A stretch of DNA of 64,000 bases from VAYN01 sp964540905 (lineage in GTDB: Bacteria; Actinomycetota; Thermoleophilia; Solirubrobacterales; 70-9): the NCBI GenBank assembly GCA_964540905.1, contig CAZIOS010000014.1:5622-69621 (forward strand), written 5' to 3'. Numbering within the stretch: position 1 is the stretch's first letter; each line of letters starts with the position of its first letter. The notes under the pieces are model-generated. The model saw only the letters and a list, made by a program, of their open reading frames with translations, was not told the DNA's origin and did no database searches. This document shows positions 22,979-33,500 of this stretch, one piece after another. Made by a program: the position numbers and the translations under genes.

Positions 22979-23506
22979 ATGCACTACCTGTCCCAGCATC
23001 CCAAGCGAGCGCTCATCGCCCTGGCGACCGCGCTCGTCGCCTCGGTGGCGGCGATCGGCTCAGGAGCCGACTTCAGCTCCCACAGCGCCAATCCGGCCAA
23101 CACGTTCAGCTCCGGCACCCTGGTCCAGTCGAACTCGAAGAACGGGGTGGCGATCGTCACCGGTTCCAACCTCAAGCCGGGCGACTCGCGCAGCGGCGAA
23201 GTCACGATCACCAACACCGGTTCGCTCGCCGGCACCTTCAAGCTGATGGAAGCAAACGCCGCCAACAGCTTCGGCGCCGGCGACATGACGGTGATGATCG
23301 AAGACGTCAGCGGTGCCAAACCGGTCAGCGTCTACAGCGGTGAAATCGGCAAGGTGCCGGCGGCCGGCATCGGGCTCGGCAGCTTCGCCGCCGGCGAAGC
23401 CCGCACCTACCGCTTCACCGCCACGTTCGCCAAGGAAGCCCCCAACAGCGACCAGGGCAAGGCCGCCAGGGCGGACTACGAATGGGACGCGGTCCCCACC
23501 GCATGA
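22979..23506 (+). CDS. tasA-like: TasA/camelysin-like secreted protein with SipW-type signal peptide
   Basis: The 175-residue protein has an N-terminal basic stretch (SQHPKRA) and a hydrophobic core (LIALATALVASVAAIGSGA). DFSSHSANPANTFSSGTL follows. This is the hallmark junction of SipW-dependent TasA/CalY proteins, in which the alanine/glycine core is followed by an A-N/D-F motif and the NxFSSGTL strand. The mature beta-sandwich (LKPGDSRSGEVTITNTGSLA, FKLMEANAANSFGAGDMTVM, EARTYRFTATF) is conserved with two paralogues in the element. TasA proteins form extracellular fibres in Bacillus biofilms and CalY is a surface metalloprotease-like relative. Fibre formation here is inferred. It is immediately followed by sipW with overlapping ATGA. 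Confidence 0.85.
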   Translation: MHYLSQHPKRALIALATALVASVAAIGSGADFSSHSANPANTFSSGTLVQSNSKNGVAIVTGSNLKPGDSRSGEVTITNTGSLAGTFKLMEANAANSFGAGDMTVMIEDVSGAKPVSVYSGEIGKVPAAGIGLGSFAAGEARTYRFTATFAKEAPNSDQGKAARADYEWDAVPTA

Positions 23507-24072
23507 CCCTCCTGAAGGCAACGCGGACGGCGGTCGTCGCTCTGGCGGCCGTCGTCTGCATCGCCCTCGGCGTGGCCACGTTGGCGCCGGCGGCGCTCGG
23601 CCTCCAGCACTACGTGATCGTCGGCGGCTCGATGGGAGGGACGATCGACCGCGGCTCGGTCGTCTTCGACCGCGAAGTCCCGGTCGCCAGCCTGCGGGTC
23701 GGCGACGTCATCACCTACAGCCCCCCGGCGAGCGCCGGCGCCGCCGACTCGACCGGACTCGTCACCCACCGAATCCACTCGATTCGCGAGGTCAACGGCA
23801 AGCGCGTCTTCCGCACCAAGGGCGATGCCAACCGGGCTCCGGACCCCTGGACCTTCACCCTCGACCAGCCGCGACAGGCCGAGGTCGTCGCCCACGTCCC
23901 CTACCTCGGCTACGCGCTGGCGGCGCTGCAGATCCGCTGGGTGCGGATGCTGGCGATCGGCCTGCCGGCGCTGGCGATCGCCGTCGCGGTCCTTGCCGGC
24001 CTCCTCCGCGACGCCCGCGCCGAGCGCCGCCAGGAAGAAGCGGCGCTGACCGGCGCCGCCGAGCTGGGCTGA
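23503..24072 (+). CDS. sipW: Signal peptidase I of the SipW/ER type
   Basis: The 189-residue membrane protease has an N-terminal membrane segment (TAVVALAAVVCIALGVATLA), the nucleophile Ser43 in IVGGSMGGTIDRGS, and His89 in GLVTHRIHSI in place of the Lys of ordinary bacterial signal peptidases. Asp108 follows in FRTKGDANRAPD, with a second membrane segment near the C-terminus (MLAIGLPALAIAVAVLAGLL). The Ser-His-Asp set is typical of SipW and eukaryotic/archaeal signal peptidases. In Bacillus, SipW processes TasA and TapA. Its position between a TasA-like and another SipW-substrate-like gene argues for a dedicated role. Start at 23503 is set by the ATGA overlap. Confidence 0.92.
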   Translation: MTLLKATRTAVVALAAVVCIALGVATLAPAALGLQHYVIVGGSMGGTIDRGSVVFDREVPVASLRVGDVITYSPPASAGAADSTGLVTHRIHSIREVNGKRVFRTKGDANRAPDPWTFTLDQPRQAEVVAHVPYLGYALAALQIRWVRMLAIGLPALAIAVAVLAGLLRDARAERRQEEAALTGAAELG

Positions 24073-24075
24073 TCG

Positions 24076-25632
24076 ATGAGGCCGGGACGCCGAGATCGCG
24101 GGGGCAGGACGGCAGGCTGGCTCCCCCTTTCCTGCCTGCTGCTTGCCCTCGCGGTCTCGGCGACCGGCCTCTCCGGCGCCAACTTCTCGACCGCCACCAG
24201 CAACCGCGGCGGCGAACTCGCCGCCGCGGCCGATTGGGTGCCGCCGCTGGTCTCCCTGGCCGAACCGGAAACGGCGATCCGCGGCAGCGTCCAGCTGGTC
24301 GCCAGCGCCTCGGACCCTTACGGCTCCGGGGTCGCCTCGGTGCGGATCGAACGCTCGCCCGCCGCCGCCAACAGCTGGACGGCGATCTGCACCGCGACCG
24401 CCGCGCCCTACGCCTGCACGCTCGACACCACCGCGCTCGCCAACGGCTCCTACGACCTGCGCGCGGTCGCCACCGACCGCGCCGGCTTCGTCTCCACCGA
24501 CCTCGTCCCCGAAGTCGAAGTCGACAACAAACCCCCGAGCGCGACCATGCTCGACCCCGGATCGCCGCTCTCCGGGACCGTCACCCTCGCCGCCGAAGCC
24601 AGCGACGCCGACTCCGGGGTGGCGGCGGTGACGATCCAACGCTCGCCTACCGGCAAATCGACCTGGAGCGAAGTCTGCACCGCCACCGTGCCGCCCTACT
24701 CCTGCCGCTTCGACACCCACACCGTCGCCGAAGGCAGCTACGACTTCCGCGCGCTCGCGACCGACAATGCCGGCAACTCCGCCGCCTCCGCCACGGTCGC
24801 CAACCGGCGCATCGACAACACGGTCAGCTCGGTCTCGCTCGAAGACCCCGGCGCCTACCTGCGCGGCAGCGTCAACCTGCTCGCCAACGCCTCCTCGACC
24901 GCCGGCGTGGCGGCGGTGACGATCCAGCGCTCGCCCGCCGGCAAGTCGACCTGGACCGAAATCTGCCGCGACACCACGTCCCCCTACGGCTGCGCCTGGA
25001 ACACGACCGCCGTCGCCGACGGCTCCTATGACCTGCGCGCGGTGCTCACCACCGGCAGCGGCAGCGTGCTCAACTCCACCGTGGTCGCTGCCCGCCAGGT
25101 CGACAACACGCCCGTGCACGGGCTCGACGTGCAGGCCGCAAACCACAGCGGCGGCACCGCCGGCCGGATCGAAGCCGGCGACAGCATCTCCTTCACCTAC
25201 AGCGACCTGATGAGCCCCGGCTCGATCCTGCCCGGCTGGAGCGGCGCCACCCCGGCGCCGATCTACCTGCGGGTGCGGGACGGCAACCTGCTCGGGAGCG
25301 GCAGCTCCGGCGACACCCTGCAGTTCTCCAGCGACGCCGCCGGCAACAGCCAACTCCGCCTCGGCAGCGTCAACCTCCACGCCAACGTCGTCAAGAGCAA
25401 CAAGACCTCGACCTTCGCCGCCAGTGTCGCCATCGCCACCCAGCTCGTCGGCGGCGCCAACGTCAGCGTCGTCACGGTCACCGTCGGCGCGCTGGCCTCG
25501 GGCTCGCCGCCGACGACTGCGGTCGCGGCGCAGATGGTCTGGACGCCGGCGGCGACGGCCACTGACCTCAGCGGCAACCCCTGCTCGGTGACGCCGGTCA
25601 GCGAGAGCGGCACCCTCGACCGCGACTTCTGA
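24076..25632 (+). CDS. Secreted Ig-like repeat protein, probable SipW substrate
   Basis: The 518-residue protein starts three bases after sipW. A basic N-terminus and hydrophobic core (WLPLSCLLLALAVSATGLSG) precede ANFSTATSNRGGELAAA, which resembles the junction of the TasA-like protein. Three Ig-like repeats of about 95 residues follow (roughly 55-150, 152-245, 247-340), each containing GSVxLxAxAsD, VxIxRSP, a pair of cysteines about eight apart (ICTATAAPYAC, VCTATVPPYSC, ICRDTTSPYGC) and a DGSYDLRAVATD-like strand. The C-terminal 170 residues form a different beta-rich domain (AGDSISFTYSDLMSPGSILP). It may be the anchor or accessory subunit of the TasA-like fibre, comparable in position to TapA. 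No cell-wall sorting motif was seen. Confidence 0.82.
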   Translation: MRPGRRDRGGRTAGWLPLSCLLLALAVSATGLSGANFSTATSNRGGELAAAADWVPPLVSLAEPETAIRGSVQLVASASDPYGSGVASVRIERSPAAANSWTAICTATAAPYACTLDTTALANGSYDLRAVATDRAGFVSTDLVPEVEVDNKPPSATMLDPGSPLSGTVTLAAEASDADSGVAAVTIQRSPTGKSTWSEVCTATVPPYSCRFDTHTVAEGSYDFRALATDNAGNSAASATVANRRIDNTVSSVSLEDPGAYLRGSVNLLANASSTAGVAAVTIQRSPAGKSTWTEICRDTTSPYGCAWNTTAVADGSYDLRAVLTTGSGSVLNSTVVAARQVDNTPVHGLDVQAANHSGGTAGRIEAGDSISFTYSDLMSPGSILPGWSGATPAPIYLRVRDGNLLGSGSSGDTLQFSSDAAGNSQLRLGSVNLHANVVKSNKTSTFAASVAIATQLVGGANVSVVTVTVGALASGSPPTTAVAAQMVWTPAATATDLSGNPCSVTPVSESGTLDRDF

Positions 25633-25640
25633 CGTCAGCC

Positions 25641-25656
25641 GATACCGCACTGATAC
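25641..25656 (+). promoter_or_regulatory. GATAC direct repeat, box 3 (upstream of tasA-like gene 3)
   Basis: GATAC at 25641-25645 and GATAC at 25652-25656 are 11 bp apart, as in boxes 1 and 2. The leader downstream (CGAAGGCGGGCGAAATTGCT, later GCTGGGTGAAGCCAATCC and GAGCGCGAAGGAGCA) is clearly homologous to that of gene 1, so the leader region was duplicated with the gene. The box lies about 95 bases before the ATG. Confidence 0.7.
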
Positions 25657-25750
25657 GCGAAGGCGGGCGAAATTGCTCCCTGGCTGGACGACGCTGGGTG
25701 AAGCCAATCCCAACCTGTCGCTCAGCGCATCTGAGCGCGAAGGAGCAACC

Positions 25751-26227
25751 ATGCGCCCCGACCTTCCCACCCCTCGCAACGTCCGCAGCGCCGGTGCCCT
25801 CGTCACCGCGAACTTCCACGACGGGGTGGGGATCTTCACCGGATACGACCTCCGTCCCGGGGACATCCGCAGCGGCACGGTGATGATCGCCAACGTGGGT
25901 TCCGTTGCCGGCAGCTTCAGACTTTCCGAGGCCGCCGCCTCCAACACCTTTGCCCCCGGCGAGCTGACCCTGAGGATCGACGACGTCACCAGCGGAGATC
26001 CCGCCACCGTCTTCGTCGGAGATATCGGCAGCCTGCCCTCCAACGGCATCGACCTCGGCTGCTTCGAGCCACGACAGTCGCACAGGTTCCGCTTTCTCAC
26101 CATGCTCGACCTCAACTCGCACAGTGCCGGCCGGGGCCTGGGGGCCGGTGCCGCCTACGAGTGGGATTTCGCACCCGGCGAACCAGCGGCCGAGGTCAGC
26201 ATCGCGACTTACCGGGCTGGACGATGA
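25751..26227 (+). CDS. TasA/camelysin-like paralogue 3, without signal peptide
   Basis: The ATG is preceded by GCGAAGGAGCAACC. The 158-residue product has the paralogue core (GYDLRPGDIRSGTVMIANVG, VAGSFRLSEAAASNTFAPGE, then SNGIDLGCFEPRQSHRFRFL) and ends AAYEWDF plus a short tail. As in paralogue 1, the N-terminus MRPDLPTPRNVRSAGALVTA lacks a hydrophobic segment, so secretion by SipW is not evident. One Cys occurs in the IDLGCFEP strand. It is convergent with the intact OmpR-type regulator at 26255, the same layout as the left copy. Role unknown. Confidence 0.75.
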   Translation: MRPDLPTPRNVRSAGALVTANFHDGVGIFTGYDLRPGDIRSGTVMIANVGSVAGSFRLSEAAASNTFAPGELTLRIDDVTSGDPATVFVGDIGSLPSNGIDLGCFEPRQSHRFRFLTMLDLNSHSAGRGLGAGAAYEWDFAPGEPAAEVSIATYRAGR

Positions 26228-26254
26228 ACCCCACCAACGTCTGCCCAAGCACCC

Positions 26255-26961
26255 CTAGCGCAACGGCAAGTACCGGTAACCGAAACCGCGCATCGTCTCG
26301 ATCGCCTCGGCGTCTCCGAGCTTGCGCCGCAGGCGACTGACGTAGAGCTTGACCTGATCCGGCTGGACAAGCGGATCGCGCCAGGCCAGCTCGATCAGCT
26401 GGTCGGAGCTGAGAACCTGGCCGGGGTGGCGGACGAACGCCACCAGCAGGCGGAACTCGAGCGGCGTCAGCCGCAGCTCCTCCCCCCCGCGCGTGACCAG
26501 TCGCTGCTCATGGTCGACGGTCAGGCGCCGATCCGCGTAGATCTGGCCGAACCGCTCCATTTCCTCCGGCTTCGCCCCGCCGGCCCGGCGCAGCAGCGCC
26601 TCGACCCGCGCCGGCAGCTCCTCGTTGCCGAACGGCTTGGTCAGGTAGTCGTCGGCGCCACCGCGCAGGGCGCGCACCTTGTCGAGCTCCTGCCCCTTCG
26701 CGGTCAGCATCAGGACCGGCACCTCCCCCAACTCACGGATTCGCCCCAGGAGCTGCCAGCCGTCCATGCTCGGCAGGCCGATGTCGAGCACGACGAGGTC
26801 GGGTCGTTCCGCGTAGAGGAGGCGCAGGCCCTCGGCGCCGTCGGCGGCGACGAGGACGGTGTGCTTCCAGCCCTCGAGCACCCGCTTGACCAGTTCGCAG
26901 AGGACGGGGTCGTCGTCGATCACCAGCACCTTCGCGCCTTCGAAACCCGCACCCGCCGCGA

Positions 26962-26965
<4 letters not shown>
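26255..26965 (-). CDS. OmpR/PhoB-family response regulator (intact copy)
   Basis: The 236-residue regulator has a complete receiver (KVLVIDDDPVLCELVKRVLE, phosphoacceptor Asp61 in LVVLDIGLPSMDGW, Thr in LMLTAKGQ, Lys in LTKPFGNEEL). The winged-helix output domain is also complete (EELRLTPLEFRLLVAFVRHP, LIELAWRDPLVQPDQVKLYV, SRLRRKLGDAEAIETMRGFG). It overlaps the single-domain receiver gene by four bases. Its presence beside genes with 11-bp-phased GATAC boxes makes it the best candidate for the factor binding them, and it may also act on its own divergent or convergent neighbours. Binding is an inference. The left copy at 17731 is a damaged duplicate. Confidence 0.93.
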
Positions 26966-27335
<370 letters not shown>

Positions 27336-27339
<4 letters not shown>

Positions 27340-29819
27340 CGGCGGTCCGCCGTTCCAACCTCGGCGGGCGCGAGCGGCAGGACGAAGCGAAGGGTCGTGC
27401 CCTCGCCCTCGACGCTCTCGGCCCAGATCCGGCCGCCATGCTGCTCGACGATGCTGCGGGCGATCGCCAGGCCGAGGCCGGTGCCGCCCCTCTCGCGCGC
27501 GTCGGAGGCGTCGACCTGGCTGAAGCGCTCGAAGATCGACTCCAGCTGGTCCGCGGGAATCCCCCGACCGCCGTCGCGAACCGAGAACACGCAGCGATCG
27601 CGGTCGCGCTCGACGCCGATGCTGACCGTCGCGCCGCGCTCGGAGAACTTGATCGCGTTGCCGATCAGGTTGGTGATGACCTGCACGACGCGGTCGGAGT
27701 CCGCGGCGACGGTGAGGCTCTCTACCTCGGCGCCGATCGCGACCCCCGCCTCCTCGGCGACCGGGGCGAGGAGCTGGAGCGACTGCTCGACGAGCTCGGC
27801 CGCGGCAACCGGCGCCAGCTCGACGCCGGCTCGCCCGGAGTCGATCCGCTCGATGTCGAGGATGTCGTTGATCAGGCGGACGAGCCGGTCCGTGCTGGAG
27901 ACGGCGGTGGCGATCATCTGAGCCGCCTCCTCGGGCAGCTCGCCCATCACCCCTCCCTCCAGCAGCCCCAGCGAGCCGCGGATCGAGGTGAGGGGCGTGC
28001 GCAGCTCATGCCCGACCACGGACACGAACTCGTCTTTGATCCGCTCGGCCTCTTTGCGCGCGGTGACGTCGGCCAGCATCCCGATCGCGAAGCGCGGCGC
28101 GCCGGACTCCTCGCGCAGGATCGAGACCGTCAGCGCTCCCCACAGGATCGTGCCGTCTTTGCGCACGCAGCGCGGCTCGCGGGCGATCGAATCCTCGCCA
28201 GCCGCCACCGCGGCCCCCATCTCGGCCAGCTCGGCAAGGTCGTCACGGTGGGTGATCAGCGAGAAGTCGGCACCGCGAAGCTCCTCAGGCGAGTACCCGG
28301 TCATCCGCGCGAAGGCGTCGTTGACCTCGACGATGCGGGGCTCGCCGTCGACGAATGCGCTGAAGGCGATCCCGATCCCGGCGTTGTCGAAAATCCCGTG
28401 GAAGCGGCGCTCGCTCTCCTTCAGCGCCTCCTCGGAGCGAACTCGCTCGCTGACGTCCTGTCCGATCGAGATCAGGATGCGCTCGCCGTCGAGCCGGGCT
28501 TCGGTGACCACGATCTCCGCCGGGAAGACCGACCCGTCGCCACGGCGACCGCTGAACTTGAGGCGCTCGCCGATCACCGGGCCGGGAGCGCCATCAACGC
28601 CAACCATCGGCGCCATCTGCGACCAGGCGATGCCGTCGAAGAGGGTGTCGACGCACTTGCCCTCGAGGCTGCCGGGCGCGGCCCCGAAGTACATCTCGGC
28701 CGCCGGGTTGACCCAGATGATCATGCCCCCCTCGTTGAAGCTGACGATCCCCTCGGCGACGTTCTCGACGATCGTCTGCACTCTGCCCTGGAGCTGGATC
28801 AGCTCCACCTGGGCGAAGTACTGCCGAGCGGCCACGAGACCGGCGAGGGCGAGGGCGAAGATCAGCAGGCTGAGGTCGGGGAAGAACTGGTCCTGCCACT
28901 GAGTGCCGAGCAGGACGCCGAAGCCGACGACCATCGCCAGCAGCGGCAACCGGCTGGCCCGCAGGCTCGACTCGGCCCGCGCCTGCACCTGTCCGCGGGG
29001 GTCGCCGCGGACCGTCCACCGCTGCCTTGCCGCCGCGAGAATGAAGGGAGCGGCGCTCAGCACGTAGAGCGTGTCGACGGGGTCACCTGGGGAATAGGTG
29101 CCGTGCAGCTGGGCCGCACCATAGATCGTGTCGGCCGAGATCAGCATCAGCAGGCCCGCCACGACCCAGCGCAGAGGCAGCCGCAGCGCCTCCGGACCGC
29201 CTCGAACCATGACCAGGGCGAGAGCGCCGAGCAGCAGCACGTCTCCAATCGGATAGGCGATCGAGACGGCGGCCTCCAAAAAGGTGAGGCCGCCGCCTTC
29301 GGTCACGATCGGGCCGAGGAGGAAATACCAGACGGCGGCGCCACCCCCGACGACGATCGTCGCGCAGTCGAGCGCGATCCGCAGTCGCTGCGATCGCGTC
29401 GCCGCCGCGCTCGGCACCCGCGTCAGCGCCAACAGCAGCAGTGGATAGAACGAGAGGAAGAAGAGATCCGCCACCGAGGGGAAGGCGGGGTGGTTCAGGA
29501 CGATGTCGTAGACGGCGAGGATCAGGTCGCCGATGAGCTCGGCCGACCAGCCCAACATCACGAGGAGCCAGAAGTTCCGCAGCCACGGCGTCTCCGCGCA
29601 GCGACGGGAGGCACGCCAGGTCGAGCAGACGACCAGTGCGTCGATCGGCGCGAGGAAGAGGATCTGGAGCTTCTGCGGATCGCCCGGGATCCAGCTCAGA
29701 GCCAACCAGCTGGCATAGACGGCGAGGAAGGCCGCCAGGATTGCGAGTTCGGGACGAGACCGGATCCAGTTGCGAAGATCTACTGGTTCCATATCGTCCA
29801 GTTCCATCGGTGAATGCAT
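27336..29819 (-). CDS. Membrane PAS-PAS sensor histidine kinase
   Basis: From the ATG at 29819 the protein has about 827 residues, although nearby ATGs at 29807 and 29792 are also possible. The reading frame is open further upstream but overlaps the divergent Hpt gene, so a longer start is unlikely. The first 330 residues contain about nine hydrophobic segments. Two PAS domains follow (TIVENVAEGIVSFNEGGMII, then FHGIFDNAGIGIAFSAFVDG and RMTGYSPEELRG). A canonical HisKA (DEFVSVVGHELRTPLTSIRG) and HATPase (NLIGNAIKFSERG, RDGGRGIPADQLESIFERFS, GGTGLGLAIARSIVE) complete the protein. It lacks a receiver, unlike the other two kinases. It is coupled to a CheY-like protein and an OmpR regulator, its likely partners. 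Confidence 0.9.
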
Positions 29820-29910
29820 GTTACGCCCGACCTGGGCTTCCTCTGACGTCAGAGTGACTACTGTGTTCGGAGCGACCGTCACGGTTCCACACACTCCAAC
29901 AGGACCACGC

Positions 29911-30258
29911 ATGAACGGATCACAAACCGAAACGATCCGAGCGGCTTTTGCCGATATCTGGGCGCGGAGCCTCCCCTTGATCAACCAGCGCGTCGCCGCC
30001 GCCGAGCAAGCGGCGATCGAGATGGAGAAGCCATCGCCGGACTTCGATCGGATCGAACTCGGACGCGCCGAGGCGCACAAGCTCGCGGGTGTGCTCGGCA
30101 CCTTTGGACTGAGCCGGGGCACCACGCTGGCGGAGGATCTGGAGGAGTGCTTCGGAGGCGGACGTGCCAGCGATGCGAGAGAACCGGCGCGGATCGCCAA
30201 GGAACTACGGTCCATTGTGGAAGAGGCCAAAGTCGCGCCCACCGACCGATCTCCATAA
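29911..30258 (+). CDS. Hpt-domain phosphotransfer protein
   Basis: The 115-residue protein is almost entirely one Hpt four-helix bundle: AAFADIWARSLPLINQRVAA, then GRAEAHKLAGVLGTFGLSRG, where His of AEAHKLAGVLG matches the Hpt phosphoacceptor motif (AHxLKGxxxxxG). A final helix follows (REPARIAKELRSIVEEAK). It is divergent from the membrane kinase at 27336, with about 90 bases between them. It may connect the receivers of the two hybrid kinases with the stand-alone regulators, allowing one phosphorelay. That wiring is inferred. Confidence 0.85.
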   Translation: MNGSQTETIRAAFADIWARSLPLINQRVAAAEQAAIEMEKPSPDFDRIELGRAEAHKLAGVLGTFGLSRGTTLAEDLEECFGGGRASDAREPARIAKELRSIVEEAKVAPTDRSP

Positions 30259-30565
30259 GCAGTCTGCCCTATATGAAAAAGCACGAGAAGCTGCTTTCAG
30301 CCGACTGTCTCTCGTCTTGTATCAACCTTGAGAATCACTCAGCCGTCGAGCGTGTTGGCGAAGTACGTAATCGTGAGTGCAATCCCACCTTTGGGCATCT
30401 GTGACTTCAACTCGGCAAGGATCCACGTTTTCAGGAGTGACGTCCGCGAGCGCAAAGGCTGCGAGGACTCGATGACGGAGTTGTCTGCAGCGTAGTTTCA
30501 TCCCGGCCACTTACGAGCGGCGAGGCGTACACATAAGTCCCACTCGGATGTACCTCGTCGGAGAG
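30259..30565. other. Intergenic region with no gene seen
   Basis: About 300 bases between convergent Hpt and relaxase genes. Composition is less GC-rich than elsewhere. Short frames exist on both strands but none has a plausible ribosome site plus family resemblance. No terminator hairpin with a T-tract was noticed. Confidence 0.5.
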
Positions 30566-33500
30566 CTATCGCCCAATCTCAAGAGATCGGCCTAAGCCCC
30601 GGATCCGAGCAATGGGCCTGTCCCGACCCAGAGCGCGCTGGGAACGCCAGAGCTGTTGCATGGCATGCTCCCACCCGGTGCGCGCTGCCCTCGGTTTTGG
30701 CTCGGGGCCGAACGCTCGATGAGCGTCCTCAATGCCGTGCTGTTGGCGGTAGCCCTCGATCCCCCGCACCGCCCGATCCCAGATCTGGCGCTTGGCCGGA
30801 TCCTCCGGCCTCTCCCCCAGCTCCTTGACGACATATGGCGGCGGTGAGACGTGAGCCGCCGCCACCGCCAGCCGCAGCCGCTCCGAGAGCGCCTCCTCGA
30901 CCGCGACAAGCTCGGCCTGGGCGCCTCGCAGCTCCTGCGGTCCTCCCAATTCCCCGAGACGGTGCCGGTCCTCGGTCAGGCCGGCGCGCAGCCGCTGCTG
31001 CTCCTCGTGCAGCTCCTCGCTGTGGGCGGGGCCACGGTCGAGCGGCCCGGCGATCTCCTGCTCGACCCTGCGCAGGTTCTGCGCTTGCCAGGCGATCCGC
31101 TGCTCCAGCGCCGGGCGATCCAGCTCAGAGCAGCGCTGCTCCAGCTCGCCGCGACGGGCGAGAAGCTCTGCGGTGGAAAGCGGCGCCAGCGCCGAGCGCC
31201 AGGCGATGTCGTGGGCGGCGAGCTGAGCGCGGTCGCGCTCCATCGCTTCGGCGATGTGGGCTAAGCCCTCGCGCAGGTGCGGCGAGCGCGGGGCGATCTC
31301 CTCGCGCTGGACCTGCAGCTCCGGCGTCGCGTAGATGAAGGTCTCCTCGCGGCTGCGCGAGGCGGCGACGTAGAGCTCCTGCTTGTCCATCGAGGGATCG
31401 GCCATTACGAAGGCGCGATCGACGGTCGTGCCCTGGGCGCAGTAGGTGGTGATCGCGTAGGCGTGCTGGAGAGCGGGGGCCTCGCCGTATGGGTTGGTGC
31501 GGGCCAGGTAGGCGGCGCCGACCTCGACGCTTCGGGACTGGTCGACGCCTTCGAGGAGGACGGTTCGCTTCTCGGGGTGAACCTCGGCGACCCGCCAGCG
31601 CTCGCGGTTGTAGATGTCGGCGCGGCGGTCGTTGACGCGGGTGATCACAAGGTCCCCGGCGGCGAAGCGGGCCTCCCCCACCTCGATCTCCGCGGCGCCG
31701 AGGCCCCCGGCCTCCCGCCTCAATGCGCGGGCCAGCTCGTTCAACCGCGCGACCTCGGCGTTTCGCTTCGCCACCATCACCGCGTCCTCCCCGCGCTCGA
31801 AGGCCTGGTGCCAGTCGGCGACCATCGCCTCGCGGCGGGCCTCGGCGTCGGGGGCGATCACCACCCGCTCCTCGGAGCGGTAGAGCCCAAGTGCCTCCCT
31901 CCCCTCCCCCTCGCGGATGCGCTTGGCCGCCTCGCGGTCGGTCTCGTGGTTGTGGCGGATCACCTGATCGAGGCGGATCGGCTCACCGCGCTCGGCCAGC
32001 GCTCGGAACAGGCCCCCGGCCTCGATCTCGCCCAGCTGCTCGGGGTCACCGACCAGGACCAGCTTCGCCTCGGCGCGCTCGGCGTGGTCGAGCAGCCGCG
32101 CCAGGGTCGCGGAGTCGACCATGCCCGCCTCATCGACCAGCAGCACCGACCCCCGCGCCAGCCCCTCGCCGCCGTCGCGCTCGGCCCGATCAAGCTCGAC
32201 GAGCAGGGCGGCGATGCTGGTCGCCGGCAATCCATCGGAGCGCAGGACGTTGGCCGCGCGCCAGGTGGGGGCGCATGCCCGGAGCGGGCTCCCCGCCTGC
32301 GCCCAGCCTTCGGCGGCGGCCACGATCGCAAAGCTCTTGCCGCTGCCCGCCTCGCCGATCACGACCGCGAGGCCCTCGCGGTCGGTGAGCAGGCGCCAGA
32401 CCATCTGACGCTGATCGGCCTTCAGGGTCGGGCGGGCGGCGATCACCCGCGCGGCGACCTGCTCGCCGGCAGGGCTCGGCCCCTGCGCCCGCATCCTCTC
32501 CGCCGCGGCCAATGCCTCGCGCTCAAGCTCCCAGATGCGCCGCGTCGTGAACCGCTCCCCCTTCGGCCCCGCCCCGATCGGGATCACCTCCTCGCAGGCA
32601 AGGAAGGCGTCGGCAAGGCGCTCCACCTCCGCCCCCGGCGCCCCCTCCCGCAAGGTGTCGGCAACCGCCTGGATCGCCTCTCGCCTGTCGAAGTGAGAAG
32701 CCCCCGCCGTGACCGCACGGCCTACCTGCTCATAGGAGGCCGCGCGGTCAAAGGCGGGGGCGTCCAGCGCCAACCTCGGCTGCGCCTCGGCGTCGAAGGT
32801 GCGCTCGATCGCCTCCCGGTCAAGGCCGATCTCCTGCGCTCGGCGCCGCCAGCGCTCCAGCAGCTCGCCGCGGGAGACCTCCTCCTTGCTGGTGCGGGTG
32901 GCGAGGGTGGCGACCTGCATCGAGCGCGCCGAGGCATCCGGCCCCGCCGCCTCGAGGATCTGCCGGCGGCGGGTGGAGAACTCGCGCAGGTGCTCGTCTG
33001 CAAAGCCCTCGATCTCGGCGATGCCCTTGCGGACCTCTTGCCAGCGCACGCCGAGGCGGCGGCTCAGCTCGTGGCGCAGGTGGGCCTCGTAGATGTAGGA
33101 GGCGGTTTTGGCGTGGTCGTAGATCGCCGGGTGGTGCAGGCGGGTCCAGCGCCCGTCCGGGCCGCGGGTGGCGTTGGCGATCAGGACGTGGGTGTGGAGC
33201 TGGGGGTCGCCGGCCCGCGAGGAGCGATGGACGTAGGCGGCGGCGAGGAAGCCGTTGCCATGTACGAACTCCCGCCCGCCGGCGCCGCGGCGGGTCCAGC
33301 ACGCCTGGCGCTGCAGATAGGCGAGGGCGGCTTCAACCGAGGCATGGTGGGCGGCGCTGGCCTCGACGGCAGCGACCGGGCCGCCGAGGCCCCAGAGCAG
33401 CGAGACCGACTTCGGCGCCGAGAAGGTGAGATCGAAGCCCGGAACCGAGCCCCTGCCGGGCACGCCCTGGCGGCCCAGCAGCGGCTCGCCGTCGCGCGGG

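Noticed and set aside
22592..22999. A 135-codon minus-strand frame in the divergent promoter region
   Set aside because: It has no ribosome site, covers the GATAC box and the start of the kinase, and has random composition.
24450..24686. Antisense frames in the Ig-repeat gene
   Set aside because: They arise from the internal repeat and codon bias of the real gene.
23476..26115. An 879-codon minus-strand frame over the tasA-sipW-Ig operon
   Set aside because: It is antisense to three genes with clear domains and reads as low-complexity glycine/aspartate/arginine sequence.
30259..30565. Small ORFs between Hpt and relaxase
   Set aside because: Short frames such as 30322-30510 have no ribosome site or recognisable pattern.
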